DNA of 12,345 nucleotides from Atkinsonella hypoxylon (taxonomy: Eukaryota > Ascomycota > Sordariomycetes > Hypocreales > Clavicipitaceae): positions 1 through 12,345 of the forward strand of contig JFHB01000385.1 of NCBI GenBank assembly GCA_000729835.1, written 5' to 3'. Shown one piece after another: positions 1 to 9,852 of this stretch. Within the stretch, counting starts at the first letter, position 1, and each line of letters starts with the position of its first letter. A program made the translations under genes and the position numbers. The notes under the pieces were generated by a model. That model saw only the letters and a program-made list of their open reading frames with translations. It did not search any database and was not told where the DNA came from.

Positions 1-245
1 ACTATATATATCTACTATAATATCTAATTAATTTAGTAAAGAGTATATATTTAGCATTACTACACTATTAAGTAGCTTTATATTAACTATAACTTATTCT
101 TTTCTTTCTATTAAGGTTTTAATCTATACTATAAAGGCTAAGTAAGCTATAGCTACTAAGTTGTTTAAATATAATATCTTTCTACTTAAATATAGCTTAT
201 TATAAACCTTATCTAGTTTAGCTTTATCTTTAGCTTCTAGTAAGT
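1..245 (-). pseudogene. pol: Gypsy reverse transcriptase, N-terminal fragment, cut by window edge
   Basis: The minus strand in the next frame (codons starting at multiples of three) gives LEAKDKAKLDKVYNKLYLS near 240-181. At 120-1 it gives an ERK-x4-V-N-I-x-x-LNS stretch followed by IYSLLNQLDIIVDIYS. This fits the gypsy RT signature of a (V)-D-I-R-x-L-N box followed by D-x-Y-P-L-P-x-Q, with D to N, R to K and P to S/L changes. There are only two in-frame TAA/TAG codons in 1-120. The Y-x-D-D catalytic box would lie beyond base 1. The frame differs from the protease frame upstream, so a one-base indel probably lies between about 236 and 265. Confidence 0.75.
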
Positions 246-1560
246 AGATTTAAATAGGTTTTTAGCTGCTTTTACTATTTATTTACTAGATTTACTCTTA
301 TATACTAGTCTTTAAGTATAGAAATAATACCTTTATTACAATAAATATTGTATTTATCTATTAAGTTAATAAGTTTAGCTATAATATTTAGGTTTAAGTT
401 TTCTACCTTAACCTTATATTTATTGTAGATATATAGTATATCCTTAGAATAAGAGATTCTATATATAAAGATACTATTATTAACTTTTTTAAGGTTAAAT
501 TTACTACTATTACCTTCTTTCTATATTTTATAATCTTCTATAGGCAATAAACTATTATTAAGTGTAATATTCTTAGAAAAATATATATATAAATTAAATA
601 GGTTTATAATTATATAGTTAGCCTTAAGCTCTTTATTATACTAAAGATAAGTAACCTTTTAATTTTTTTAGATTATAATAAATTTATCTAAATAGTTATA
701 GGCTACTATTTATTCCTAGTTAGTTATACTAAGTAATATATTTAGGATAAAGTTAGATTTTAAGTATATATAGTAAGTAGTAGCCTTTTTATTAGCTAGT
801 ACCTTCTTTTATTTAACTAGAATATACTTCTATAATTTTAGCGGAATTATTATAGCTTATACTACTGTTATATTTTAATATAGAATCCTTAAAATTAGCT
901 AGAAGATACCTATTTCTATAACTATATTATAAATAGACCTAATAGTAGCCTTAAGGCAAATAAAATCGATTTTAACACTATAATTATAGAGAAAGGTTAA
1001 ACCTAGAAGGAGCTTTAGCTTTAAGTTACTTATTATATTAGCTATAACTATAAAATAGCTAGTTATAGGTATACTATATATAGATCTAGGGATATAGAAG
1101 TTAAATATAGCTATTTTAGAGATATAGAAGAATAATTACACTTTAGTAACTAGTTTTAGCTCTATTTTTGCCTATTTTATATTTTAACTAAACTAAGTTA
1201 ACTATACTTTATTAACTAGCACTAAAGAGGTTTTAGTATCTAGGTAGATCTAATATAATAGTCCTTTATTATAGAATTAAATAGAAATCTTTAGAAAGGA
1301 ATTTAACTTTAAAATACTAGATTTAATAAGCTATAGCTTTATAACTACTTTAACTACTTACTCTATTTAGATTCCTTATAAATTCTTTTAGTTTACCTTT
1401 ATTTAAACCTTTTTCTTTTACTTTTCTTTACTTTTAGTAAAATAGGTTTTAATAAAGTTAGATTTTAGGCTAATTAGTAGTTCTTTAGTATTAACTATTT
1501 CTTCTTTTTCTATTAGCTAGTATTTATAGCTTTTAAGGTACTTTTTATAGTTTTTTTAGT
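246..1560 (-). pseudogene. pol: Gypsy aspartic protease and protease-RT spacer, remnant
   Basis: It continues in the gag frame. At 1240-1226 the peptide is D-T-K-T-S, followed by LVLVNK, which fits the aspartic protease active site D-T-G-T-S with the Gly codon altered. About 70 codons on, at roughly 1020-965, KLKLLLGLTFLYNYSVKIDF matches the protease C-terminal flap region, usually I-L-G-x-x-F-L-x-x-Y. The spacer after it, ending near 245, has few stops. Retroviral-type proteases cut the Gag-Pol polyprotein. There are in-frame TAG/TAA codons on both sides of the active site, so it cannot be made. Confidence comes from the paired motifs at the expected spacing. Confidence 0.75.
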
Positions 1561-3830
1561 TAAATTTATCTTTAAACGTTATTATATAGATATATTCTTT
1601 ATTATTCTATAGTAAGCTTTATTATTAAAAACGTTAAAGCTATTAAGAATACTATAGCTTTAGCTAATAATTCTAGCTAGCCTTTAAATTCTAGTTTTAC
1701 TAAGGCTAAAGTTACTGCTCTTTTAGTAGTTAATTCCTTTAGTTTTATAGTAGGTATTAAGTATAATTATTCTAGTAATTTTTATAGAATAGAGGTTAAA
1801 ACTAAAATTAACTATTGCTTTTATTCTAGTTAATTTAGTTACTTTAAGCTACTTTATTGTTTTTAGAGTTCTTACTATTAAATTTACTTTAAGTATAATA
1901 GGTATTAATACCTTCTTTATAGTCTTTTAACTTTTATTATTTTCTTAAATCCTTAAGGTATTCTTATAGATCCTTAACCTTATTATTTACTATAGTAATA
2001 TATATAAATCTTAGGTCTTTTACTATTAAAATTAAGTATAGCTATTATAATCTTAAGTATAGCTTATAATAGAGTCTTAAAAGAAGCTAAAGATTAGTAG
2101 TTTTACTATTTATATAGGTATATTAAAATACTCTAAAGGTAAATTCCCTAAATAATTTTTCTTTAATTATATTTTACTCTATAAACTTAGCTAAATTTAG
2201 CTATATTATTGCATTCTAGATCTATATACTAAATTCTTTATAGATAGCAGTATAAATAGAGTTTAAACTGCTAAAAATAGCTATTTTTTTATAGTAATCT
2301 AGATACTACTTATACTATATTAATATATTCCCTTTAAAGAGAGTTTAAAGCTTAATGTAAATAGCTTCTTAGGCGTTAATTATACTATAGCTATAGTAGT
2401 CTTTAACAGCTTAAATCTATAGCTTTATATTATAGAAAATAGTATACTTTCCTTTATATAAAATTAGCTTATAAATATTTCTATTATTAAAGAGTTTAAA
2501 GTAACTAATATTAGTAATTTTCTATATAAAATCTATTTATTCTTTAGAGGTTTAGAACTATATATTGCCTTAGTTATTCTATTTTTAATATAGATTTAGC
2601 CTTTTATCTACTAAATTTAGCTAAAGATTATTGTTTCTAATATAGTATAGTGCTTATTAATTTATATACTAATATTTAAAGTTATTAAATACTTAATTTT
2701 AGTCTTTTTTAGTATTTTAGCTTTTCTTAGCTTTACTATTATAGTATTACTTTAATAGATTCTTTAGAAATTATAGTAGCTTTTATTCTTTTAAAAAAGT
2801 ACTAAAGTATTTAAGGTATCTCTATATTATATAGTTTCCTTTACCTAAAGGCTACTTTTAACCTTACTTTTAGTTCTAGTTAACTTTTAGGGGTAAGTAA
2901 GAATTAAAAGCTCTTTATCTATAATCTTTAAGCTAAAAGCCTTATTAGGTATAGTATTATTTATTATATTTATCTTAAGGCTTAAGTATAGTCTTTATCT
3001 TTTAAGCTAAGTATTATTACTTTACCTAAAGAGTAATAATTTTATTGTTTAATTCTCTCTATAATTTACTAATTTTATTAATTAATTCTCCTTTAATTCT
3101 ATTAATTTACTTACTAATTTCTATAGAAAAACCTATAAGCTATTTTAGTAAAGAGTTTCTTTTTTTAAGTAAATTTACTGCTTTCTTTACTTTATACCTT
3201 AGCTTAAAGGTATAAAACCTTTAGTAAGCCTATAAAAGTAGTAAGATTTTAGCTAGCTCTTTAATTAATAAGTTCTTTTTAGTAGTTTAAGGTATATTTA
3301 ATAGATTTAAGTTCTTAGTAAATAGTGTAAATCTAGATCTTTATACTTACTTTCCTTTAATATTTTAGGTAGAACTAGTATTAGCTTTATAAATAGTGTC
3401 TTTTAAGCTATTAGATCTAGATAATTTAGCTTTAGCTTTTTCTTTTAGTATTACTATTAGTAAATCTATAAGAAGTTTAGTAGATTTAGCCTTATTAATA
3501 ATTCTATTAACCTACCTTTATACCTACTGTACTATAGAAGTATTAATAGTATTTTAGTAAAAAGGTAGTTCTACTAGCTTAAGTTAGTTATATAATTTAA
3601 GCTATTTATTAATAAATTTATAGTAAGTAAAATAAAGTAGTAAGCTTCTTTTCTCTTAAGGTATAAGATCTTTTTTTTAAATCTAGAAATCTAGATTTTA
3701 GCAGTAAAATTTATAGAATTAATATATAGTTTTAAGTTCTTTATTAGTAAAAGAAATATAATTCTTTTTACTAAGCTTCTTCTAAAGTTACTCTATCTTA
3801 AATATTATAATTTTAGCTTTTTAAGCTTAA
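1561..3830 (-). pseudogene. gag: Gypsy gag remnant (coiled coil plus capsid-like region)
   Basis: The frame is recovered only by reading TAA/TAG as former Gln codons. The N-terminus is near 3830 (NSSQAQKAK); no ATG survives, since ATG would mutate to ATA. At about 3120-3000 there is a heptad-like coiled coil (ISKQINRIKGELINKISKLQ). From about 2640 to 1930 lies a region rich in aromatic and charged residues, as in retroelement capsids (for example FKGNILIQYKQYLDYYKKI near 2338 and KLFREFTFRVFQYTYINSK near 2158). A Gln-rich linker follows. A Tyr cluster at 1786-1756 (Y-x2-Y-x3-Y) could be a zinc knuckle whose Cys and His codons became Tyr, but the spacing is imperfect and I do not claim it. Gag is inferred from position just ahead of protease and from composition, not from a decisive motif. 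It would package element RNA in virus-like particles. Confidence 0.6.
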
Positions 3831-3960
3831 GAAGAGTTAGCAATAATTAGAAGTAATTGCTACTACTTATTACAGTAGAATCTAATGTAGGTTTATTAGA
3901 AGTAATAATAGGTTATTAGATTTAATAGGCTATACAATAAATTGTAAGAGGAGTTATAAG

Positions 3961-4110
3961 AGCTTCTATAAGGAGCATTTAGTAATAGTGTTCTAATAAA
4001 TAATAGTTAATTGTTTAATCTAACTACTTAAGTGTTACTTCTAACTACTTATATATAATTGCGGTTACGTGCACTAGTGACCTGCGGGTCTGTATGATTA
4101 TCCCGTAACA
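3961..4110 (-). repeat. Outer part of the gypsy 5' LTR
   Basis: Read on the minus strand this begins TGTTACGGGATAATC, with the expected 5'-TG of an LTR. On the plus strand it ends CCCGTAACA at 4110, next to copia coding sequence that starts at 4111. The outer 50 bases keep normal CA and TG content and the inner part does not. A 10-base direct repeat, CTAACTACTT, occurs at 4020-4029 and 4041-4050. The inner LTR border and primer-binding site could not be located, because RIP would have turned the terminal CA into TA; the left coordinate is therefore approximate. Confidence 0.6.
4047..4060 (-). promoter_or_regulatory. Possible TATA box of the gypsy LTR
   Basis: The minus strand reads AATTATATATAAGT about 50 bases inside the LTR edge, a usual place for an LTR core promoter. 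TATA-like strings are common in RIP-mutated DNA, so position and the less mutated surroundings are the main support. Confidence 0.3.
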
Positions 4111-4111
4111 A

Positions 4112-5596
4112 GAAGGTTAAGATTACCTAGAGACCTTTGCTGCAACTAGTATTCCTTCTAGCTAGTGTATATTATTAGCTCTTGCAGCTTTTAATAACTA
4201 GGAAGTCGAGCAAATCGACTTTATAGGAGCGTTTTTAAATAGCAAGCTAAAAGAAGCTATTTATATAGAAATCCTAGATAGATTCGTTGAATTTGCAGAG
4301 CAAGCATCGCTATTAATAGCTAAGCTACTAAAAAGCTGTAATTATAGGCCTTCTAAAGACTAAGTAATTAAGCTAGAAAAATCCCTCTATAGTTTAAAGT
4401 AAAGTCCTAGAGAATAGCAGTAAATTCTAACAGAATTACTTTAAAAGTATAGATTTAAACCTCTTATATTAGACCCAGCAGTCTTTTATAACCCAGCTAC
4501 ATCTACATATATTGCTACTTACGTAGATAACTGTCTTCTAATTAGTCTAAATCTAAGCTATATTAATAAGCTAAAGAAGCTATTATATAAAGCTTATCTA
4601 ATAGAAGATAGAGGACCAGCAGAGTTCTTTCTAGGTGTGTAAATCACCTGTAATAGGTCTAAAAGGTCTATTAAAATCCACTAATCTTAATATATCCTTA
4701 AAGCCCTAGAAAGATTTAAAATGCTAGATGCTAAGCTAGCTTCTATCCCTATACAGCTAGGAATTCTAAAGCAACTAGTTATAAAACTTCTCTTAAAATC
4801 TAATTATAAGCTTTATTAGAGCATAATAGGCACTATAATGTACCTAATGTTGCTAACTAGGGCTAATATTGCTTTTTCCGTTTAGTAGCTATTAACCTTC
4901 CTAGCTAAGCCCTATATAGAGCACCTAAACGCCTCTAAGCACCTCTTAAGGTACTTAAGTGGTACTAGAAGCTTTACTATTATTTATAAGCGTTCTATAC
5001 CACTAAGGTCTTCTTCTAAAGCTTCTAGCTCTAAAGAAGTACTTAAGACCCTCCTTAGTTATTACAATAGCGATTTTGCTAGTAATAAAGTCTCTTCTAA
5101 ATTAACCTATACTTATCTATATAAGCTAGCTAGTGGACCTATTAGCTAGAAATCGAAGAAAGCTAGTACTATTGCTCTTTCTATATTAGAAGCAGAATCT
5201 AATGCATTATCTAAAGCTATTAAGGAATTAGAGTAGCTCTACAGCCTTTTTAAGGAGATAAAGCTGCCTTTAACCCCTTCTATTTCTATTAGGTGTAATA
5301 ATTAAGGCGCTATAGTTACTGCTTACAACTTAACGTTATATAGTAGAACTAAGCACACCCTTTTAAAGTTTAACTATATTAGGGAAAAGATTTATAAAGA
5401 TATAGCTAAGGTTAGTTATATTAATACAAATTAGATGCTAGTAGATAGCCTAACTAAGCCTTTTACTATTTAAAAGCATTAACAATTTATTAAGTTACTA
5501 GAGCTTTTTAGTTAGCTTATAAAAGCAACAAAAACACTTAAAAAATCGAAAAGCAACAAAAAACAGTTAAAAATCGAAAACAACAAAAACAATTAA
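4112..5596 (+). pseudogene. pol: Copia pol remnant: reverse transcriptase and RNase H (copy 1)
   Basis: One frame from EGxDYLETFAATS at 4112. RT motifs: IDFIGAFLNSKLKEAIY, with first catalytic Asp intact at 4217-4219; LYSLKxSPRE at 4385-4414, the copia LYGLKQSPREW motif with Gly to Ser (4391) and Trp to TAG (4415); and Y-V-D-N at 4520-4531, where the usual YVDD has lost its second Asp (GAC to AAC). The connection region has MYLMLLTRANIAF and HLNASKHLLRYLSGTRS. RNase H: S-D-F-A Asp at 5072, GPIS-(W to stop)-KSKKAS, EAES Glu at 5195, C-N-N for C-D-N (Asp to Asn at 5297), VDSLTKP Asp at 5444. The frame ends at a TAA at 5594. Copia RT makes cDNA from element RNA; this copy is dead. No frameshift was seen. 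Confidence 0.92.
5540..5594 (+). repeat. A-rich imperfect tandem repeat at the end of copia pol
   Basis: Two units start AAAAAATCGAAAAGCAAC (5540-5568) and AAAAATCGAAAACAAC (5569-5594). They code for a Lys/Asn-rich tail at the C-terminus of the polyprotein. The same array is present in copy 2 at 9628-9682, there with CA to TA changes. The tail may be a charged C-terminal extension of RNase H; its function is unknown. Confidence 0.6.
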
Positions 5597-5756
5597 CAAT
5601 AACTAGTTATATTTAACTATAACTACCTTAGAATTACTAGAATTAGTTATATTATTTAGTTCTATTATAAGTACTATATTTTGTTAGTTAATTCTAACTT
5701 AAATATCCTTTAAAGGAGCTAAGTTGCTTATAGAACTAGTTACTTCTTATATTTCT

Positions 5757-5764
5757 AGAGGGAG
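5757..5764 (+). other. Copia polypurine tract (copy 1)
   Basis: AGAGGGAG lies directly before the LTR start at 5765, as expected for the plus-strand primer site of reverse transcription. The 160 bases between the end of pol (5596) and this tract hold no recognisable feature. The equivalent tract before the last LTR is at 9845-9852. Confidence 0.7.
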
Positions 5765-5875
5765 TATTAAAAATAAGCTACCCTATATAGCCTATTTTTA
5801 TGCCTATTAGTTGCTCTATTATGTAACCCTTATTAGGTCTTATTACGTTAATTTTTAGTAGAGATATTGCTGTTA

Positions 5876-5894
5876 CTAGATGTAAAACATCTAG
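5876..5894 (+). repeat. Perfect 8-base inverted repeat in the copia LTR
   Basis: CTAGATGT and ACATCTAG are separated by AAA. In the second LTR (9964-9982) the left arm reads CTAAATGT, one G-to-A change that breaks one pair. It could be an RNA or DNA hairpin of the LTR or a protein-binding site; no role is known. Confidence 0.6.
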
Positions 5895-6377
5895 AATTAA
5901 CTAAGGCAAAGTTACCTAACCTATAGTTAACTTTAACTGCAATTTTCTCTATAACTAGCAATAGTAGAAATTTAAGAAGTATACTATTTAAAAGCTAAGA
6001 ATTAGGGCTATTTAATAGTATAATTGTTAAATAGAGTTGCTTATAAGAGTTACTTATTATTAGTAGAATTTATTAAATTGTGCATATAAGCGTCTCGTTT
6101 ATATAGCTGTAAGTTAATTTTTTTGTTTTTATATAGTAAATCTTTTTATAGAAATTATAAAGTAGCTTATAAGCCCCTTCTAGCAACTACAGCCTACTAA
6201 TATAGTTAGAGGGTCTATAAGGGACTAGAAAGATTTAAGATTCTACCCTTACTAACTTGTTTGTTACAGCGCTCTCAATATAAGATACCACTATTATTAT
6301 AGTTATCTACTGCCTCTACGTGATCTATACTATACACTACAGCTTGATTTAGGCCGCTGCTGCTTCCACTACGTGAT

Positions 6378-6394
6378 AATTGCTAGGAGCAATT
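6378..6394 (+). repeat. 7-base hairpin near the copia LTR 3' end
   Basis: AATTGCT-AGG-AGCAATT. It is identical in the second LTR at 10466-10482, in the part of the LTR least touched by RIP. It could form a stem in the element RNA. Confidence 0.55.
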
Positions 6395-6464
6395 ACAGGT
6401 GCTAAATCTAAGAGACCACTACCCTCTTAGATATCTAGTCCTGTAATCCCTATTATTTTCAATA

Positions 6465-9400
6465 CCTAGTTCCTAAACGGGCTCCTAGTCAGATTCCTTC
6501 TAATAACGGGGATTTAGAAGGTCTAAATCCTGAGTTGCTGGATATTGGAGGAAATAGCCGTCTAGATCCCTTAAACGAGGCCTGTAGTTCTTAAGAGATC
6601 TAGCAAGATAGGGAGCAACAGGAAGCTAGCTCTAATGATAATTCTAGTAGTATAAATCCTACTGCTTCTTCTTCCTATAAGAAGCTCCTAGAATTAGCTG
6701 CTACTTAGCACGTTAGATTAGGGCATATAGGACTCCCTTTACTAAAGAAGACTGCTTCTATTACTAAAGGTATTCCTAATTTTACAAAAATTAAGGAAAA
6801 GGATTTTAACTGCCTAGCTTATAACTAAGCTAAAGCTGTTAGAAGACCTAGCAAGCATGCTATTCCTAACCCCCCTAGATGTTTAGATATTATAGAGGGA
6901 GATACTGTTAAAATAGAGCCTATACTGTACAATAAGAGGCCTCTAGTTCTTTTTCTAATTAATAGAAAATTACAGTATAAGTAGTCTTTTAATCTAGCTA
7001 ATAAAGAGGGTTCTACTCTTTATAGCTGTATTAAAGGCTTCTTTAAGGAATTAAAAAACCAGTATAACTGCTACCCTAAACACCTTTATTTTAATAGTAG
7101 TATAGAAATTAATACTAAGTTATAAGCTTAACTATCTTCTAAGGGTATTTGCTTTAGCACCTCTTGCCCCTATATTTATAAATAGAATAGGCTAATAAAG
7201 AGAGCTATAAGGGTACTTCTAGACTGTTTGCGTGCTACCCTACAGTAGTTACAATTACCTCTATATCTATAGTCTTACATCCTTCCTGCTATAGTAGATT
7301 TAGTTAATACTACTGCGAATAGTACTAAACCACTAAGTCCTAAATAGCTATATCTAGCTAATTTAGAGCCTTCTAAGACCTATAAGCCTAATTTTTCTAA
7401 AATTAGAGCTATAGGCTCCTATTGTGAAGTTCTAATCCTATTAGAACAGAGATCTAGGTTGTAGAAGCTAGCTAAAAGAACTATTCCTAGTAGACTTTTA
7501 GCTACACTAGGTTCTAATGTATATTTAATATACATCCCCTCTAAACAAGCTATTATTAAGACTAGCTTCGTTAAAATTATAGAAGGAATAAGCTCTATCT
7601 CTTAAGGCATCCCTAAGGTTCCTATTAGTTCTATAGTAAATAATCCTTTAGAGGGAGAAATCAATAAATTAGTGGATAATTATACCCCTAAGTATCCTTA
7701 TCCTAGTTATCTAGATGTACTAAATTATCTACTAGAACCTATAGATTAAGCTCTTCTACTAAGCAACCCTATAGAAGCTGTAGAGGCCCCTAAAGCCCCT
7801 ATACCTATAGAAGCCCCTTAGGCTAATATAGAACCTATAGAAGCTAAAGCTAATGCTAATGCTATAGATTTAGATAGAGACATATTTTCCTTAATTAAGG
7901 ATCTATGCTTTAAGGCAAGAACTAAAGCAGCTATTACTTCTAATAGTAATAAGGATAAACTTCCTAATACGTAGAAGTAAGCCCTAAAAAGCTCTACTAA
8001 GCAGCATTAAATAGAAGCTACCTATAGCGAATTTAAGTAGCTATTAGCTGCTGGAACCTTTAAATTTATAGGGAAAGACTAAGTACCTAAGGGCTAAAGA
8101 GTTCTAAAGAATAGGCTTATTTATAGGCTAAAAAAGGATAAAGAAAATAATCCTATAAAATATAAGGCCTACCTTGTTGCTAAGGGATTTATATAAATAG
8201 AAGGTTAAGATTACCTAGAGACCTTTGCTGCAACTAGTATTCCTCCTAGCTGGCGTATATTATTAGCTCTTGCAGCTTTTAATAACTAGGAAGTCAAGTA
8301 AATCGACTTTATAGGAGCGTTTTTAAATAGCAAGCTAAAAGAAGCTATTTATATAGAAATCCTAGATAGATTCATTGAATTTATAGAGCAAGCATTGCTA
8401 TTAGTAGCTAAGCTACTAAAATGCTGTAATTATAGGCCTTCTAAAGACTAAGTAATTAAGCTAGAAAAATCCCTCTATAGTTTAAAGTAAAGTTCTAGAG
8501 AATAGCAGCAAATTCTAATAGAATTACTTTAAAAGTATAGATTTAAACCTCTTATATTAGACCTAGTAGTCTTTTATAACCTAGCTACATCTATATATAT
8601 TGCTACTTACGTAGATAACTGTCTTCTAATTAGTCTAAATCTAAGCTATATTAATAAGCTAAAGAAGCTATTACATAAAGCTTATCTAATAGAAGATAGA
8701 GGACTAGTAGAGTTCTTTCTAGGTGTGTAAATTACCTGTAATAGGTCTAAAAGGTCTATTAAAATCCATTAATCTTAATATATCCTTAAAGCCCTAGAAA
8801 GATTTAAAATGCTAGATGCTAAACTAGCTTCTATCTCTATACAGCTAGGAATTCTAAAGTAATTAGTTACAAAACTTCTCTTAAAATCCAATTATAAGCT
8901 TTATTAGAGCATAATAGGCACTATAATGTACCTAATGTTGCTAACTAGGGCTAATATTGCTTTTTCCGTTTAGTAGCTATTAACCTTCCTAGCTAAGCTC
9001 TATATAGAGCACCTAAACGCCTCTAAGCACCTCTTAAGGTACTTAAGTAGTACTAGAAGCTTTACTATTATTTATAAGCGTTCTATACCACTAGGGTCTT
9101 CTTCTAAAGCTTTTAGCTCTAAAGAAGTACTTAAGACTCTCCTTAGTTATTGTAATAGCGATTTTACTAGTAATAAAGTCTCTTCTAAATTAACCTATGC
9201 TTATCTATATAAGCTAGCTAGTGGACCTATTAGCTAGAAATCGAAGAAAGCTAGTACTATTGCTCTTTTTACATTAGAAGTAGAATCTAATGTATTATCT
9301 AAAGCTATTAGGGAATTAGAGTAGCTCTATAGCCTTTTTAAGGAGATAAAGCTGCCTTTAACCCCTTCTATTCCTATTAAGTGTAATAATTAAAGCGCTA

Positions 9401-9684
9401 TAGTTACTGCTTACAACTTAACGTTATATAGTAGAACTAAGTATACCCTTTTAAAGTTTAACTATATTAGAGAAAAGATTTATAAAGGTATAGCTAAGGT
9501 TAGTTATATTAATATAAATTAGATACTAGTAGATAGCCTAACTAAGCCTCTTACTATTTAAAAGCATTAACAATTTATTAAGTTACTAGAGCTTTCTAGT
9601 TAGCTTATAAAAGCAATAAAAACACTTAAAAAATCGAAAAGCAATAAAAAATAGTTAAAAATTGAAAACAATAAAAATAATTAA
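6465..9684 (+). pseudogene. pol: Copia pol remnant: integrase, reverse transcriptase, RNase H (copy 2)
   Basis: A single frame (codons at 3n+1) runs from the LTR edge to a TAA at 9682 with no frameshift; its many internal stops are TAA/TAG at Gln or Trp positions. Order: Ser/Asn-rich linker (6475-6700); pre-integrase zinc finger HVRLGH at 6709 with C-L-A-Y at 6811-6822 (last Cys now Tyr); integrase core with first Asp at 6901, second Asp now Asn (7093, YFNSSIEI) and the Glu now Lys (7198, in N-R-L-I-K-R for the usual N-G-V-A-E-R); a linker rich in Pro, Ala and Glu (7740-7860); RT from about 8100, with YVDN at 8608-8619; RNase H with Asp to Asn at 9385. Integrase would insert cDNA and RT would make it; all three activities are destroyed. 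The frame is also open across the LTR border upstream of 6465. Confidence 0.92.
9628..9682 (+). repeat. A-rich tandem repeat at the end of pol (copy 2)
   Basis: Counterpart of 5540-5594, with CAA mutated to TAA at several sites. The decay of the same array in both copies illustrates the CA to TA bias. Confidence 0.55.
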
Positions 9685-9844
9685 CAATAACTAGTTATAT
9701 TTAACTATAACTACCCTAGAATTGCTAGAATTAGTTATATTATTTAGTTCTATTATAAGTACTGTATTTTATTAGTTAATTCTAACTTAGATATCCTTTA
9801 AAGGAGCTAAGTTGCTTATAGAACTAGTTACTTCTTATATTTCT

Positions 9845-9852
9845 AGAGGGAG
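9845..9852 (+). other. Copia polypurine tract (copy 2)
   Basis: AGAGGGAG directly before the last LTR, identical to the tract at 5757-5764. Bases 9685-9844, between pol and this tract, hold nothing else recognisable. Confidence 0.7.

Larger units (their letters stand above)
1..4110 (-). mobile_element. Ty3/gypsy LTR retrotransposon, RIP-degraded, cut by the left window edge
   Basis: On the minus strand the order is LTR edge (4110), gag, aspartic protease, spacer and the N-terminal part of reverse transcriptase (base 1). That is the Ty3/gypsy order, with protease directly ahead of RT and no integrase between them. One frame (codons starting at coordinates of the form 3n+1, read downward) runs from about 3830 to about 245 if TAA/TAG are read as RIP-altered Gln/Trp codons; the RT part continues one frame over. 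CA and TG are nearly absent except in the outer 50 or so bases of the LTR. The rest of RT, RNase H, integrase and the 3' LTR must lie left of the window. Gypsy assignment rests on the protease-to-RT order and the RT motifs; integrase position could not be seen. Confidence 0.85.
4111..6464 (+). mobile_element. Ty1/copia element copy 1, 5'-truncated by the gypsy insertion
   Basis: Contains RT and RNase H remnants, a polypurine tract and a 700-base LTR. It starts abruptly at 4111 inside the RT domain, against the gypsy LTR edge. The whole segment is repeated at 8199-10537 with a constant 4,088-base offset, until a 15-base indel near the LTR end. Differences examined between the copies are nearly all C/T or G/A, some favouring one copy and some the other, so each copy took RIP hits independently. 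The missing gag-integrase part should lie left of the gypsy element, outside the window. The LTR at 5765-6464 serves both this copy and copy 2. Confidence 0.85.
5765..6464 (+). repeat. Copia LTR, middle copy (700 bases), shared by both copia copies
   Basis: Begins TATTAAAAATAAGC (RIP-altered TGTTAAAAAT...) right after the polypurine tract and ends TTTTCAATA (probably former ...CAACA). Both borders are set by comparison with 9853-10537: the repeats diverge immediately after this point. A possible TATA box, CATATAAG, lies at 6083-6090, but the second copy is altered there. Mutation density falls towards the 3' end, where 6290-6464 keeps many CA and TG. It carries 15 bases (6428-6442) absent from the other LTR, and two hairpins listed separately. 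Confidence 0.85.

Noticed and set aside
1756..1786. Gag zinc knuckle reduced to a Tyr cluster
   Set aside because: TGT/TGC and CAT to TAT/TAC would explain it, but the C-x2-C-x4-H-x4-C spacing is not met.
6465..6485. Primer-binding site of copia copy 2
   Set aside because: Restoring one RIP change would give the TGG expected of a PBS, but I cannot match the rest to a specific tRNA 3' end and the bases also read in the pol frame.
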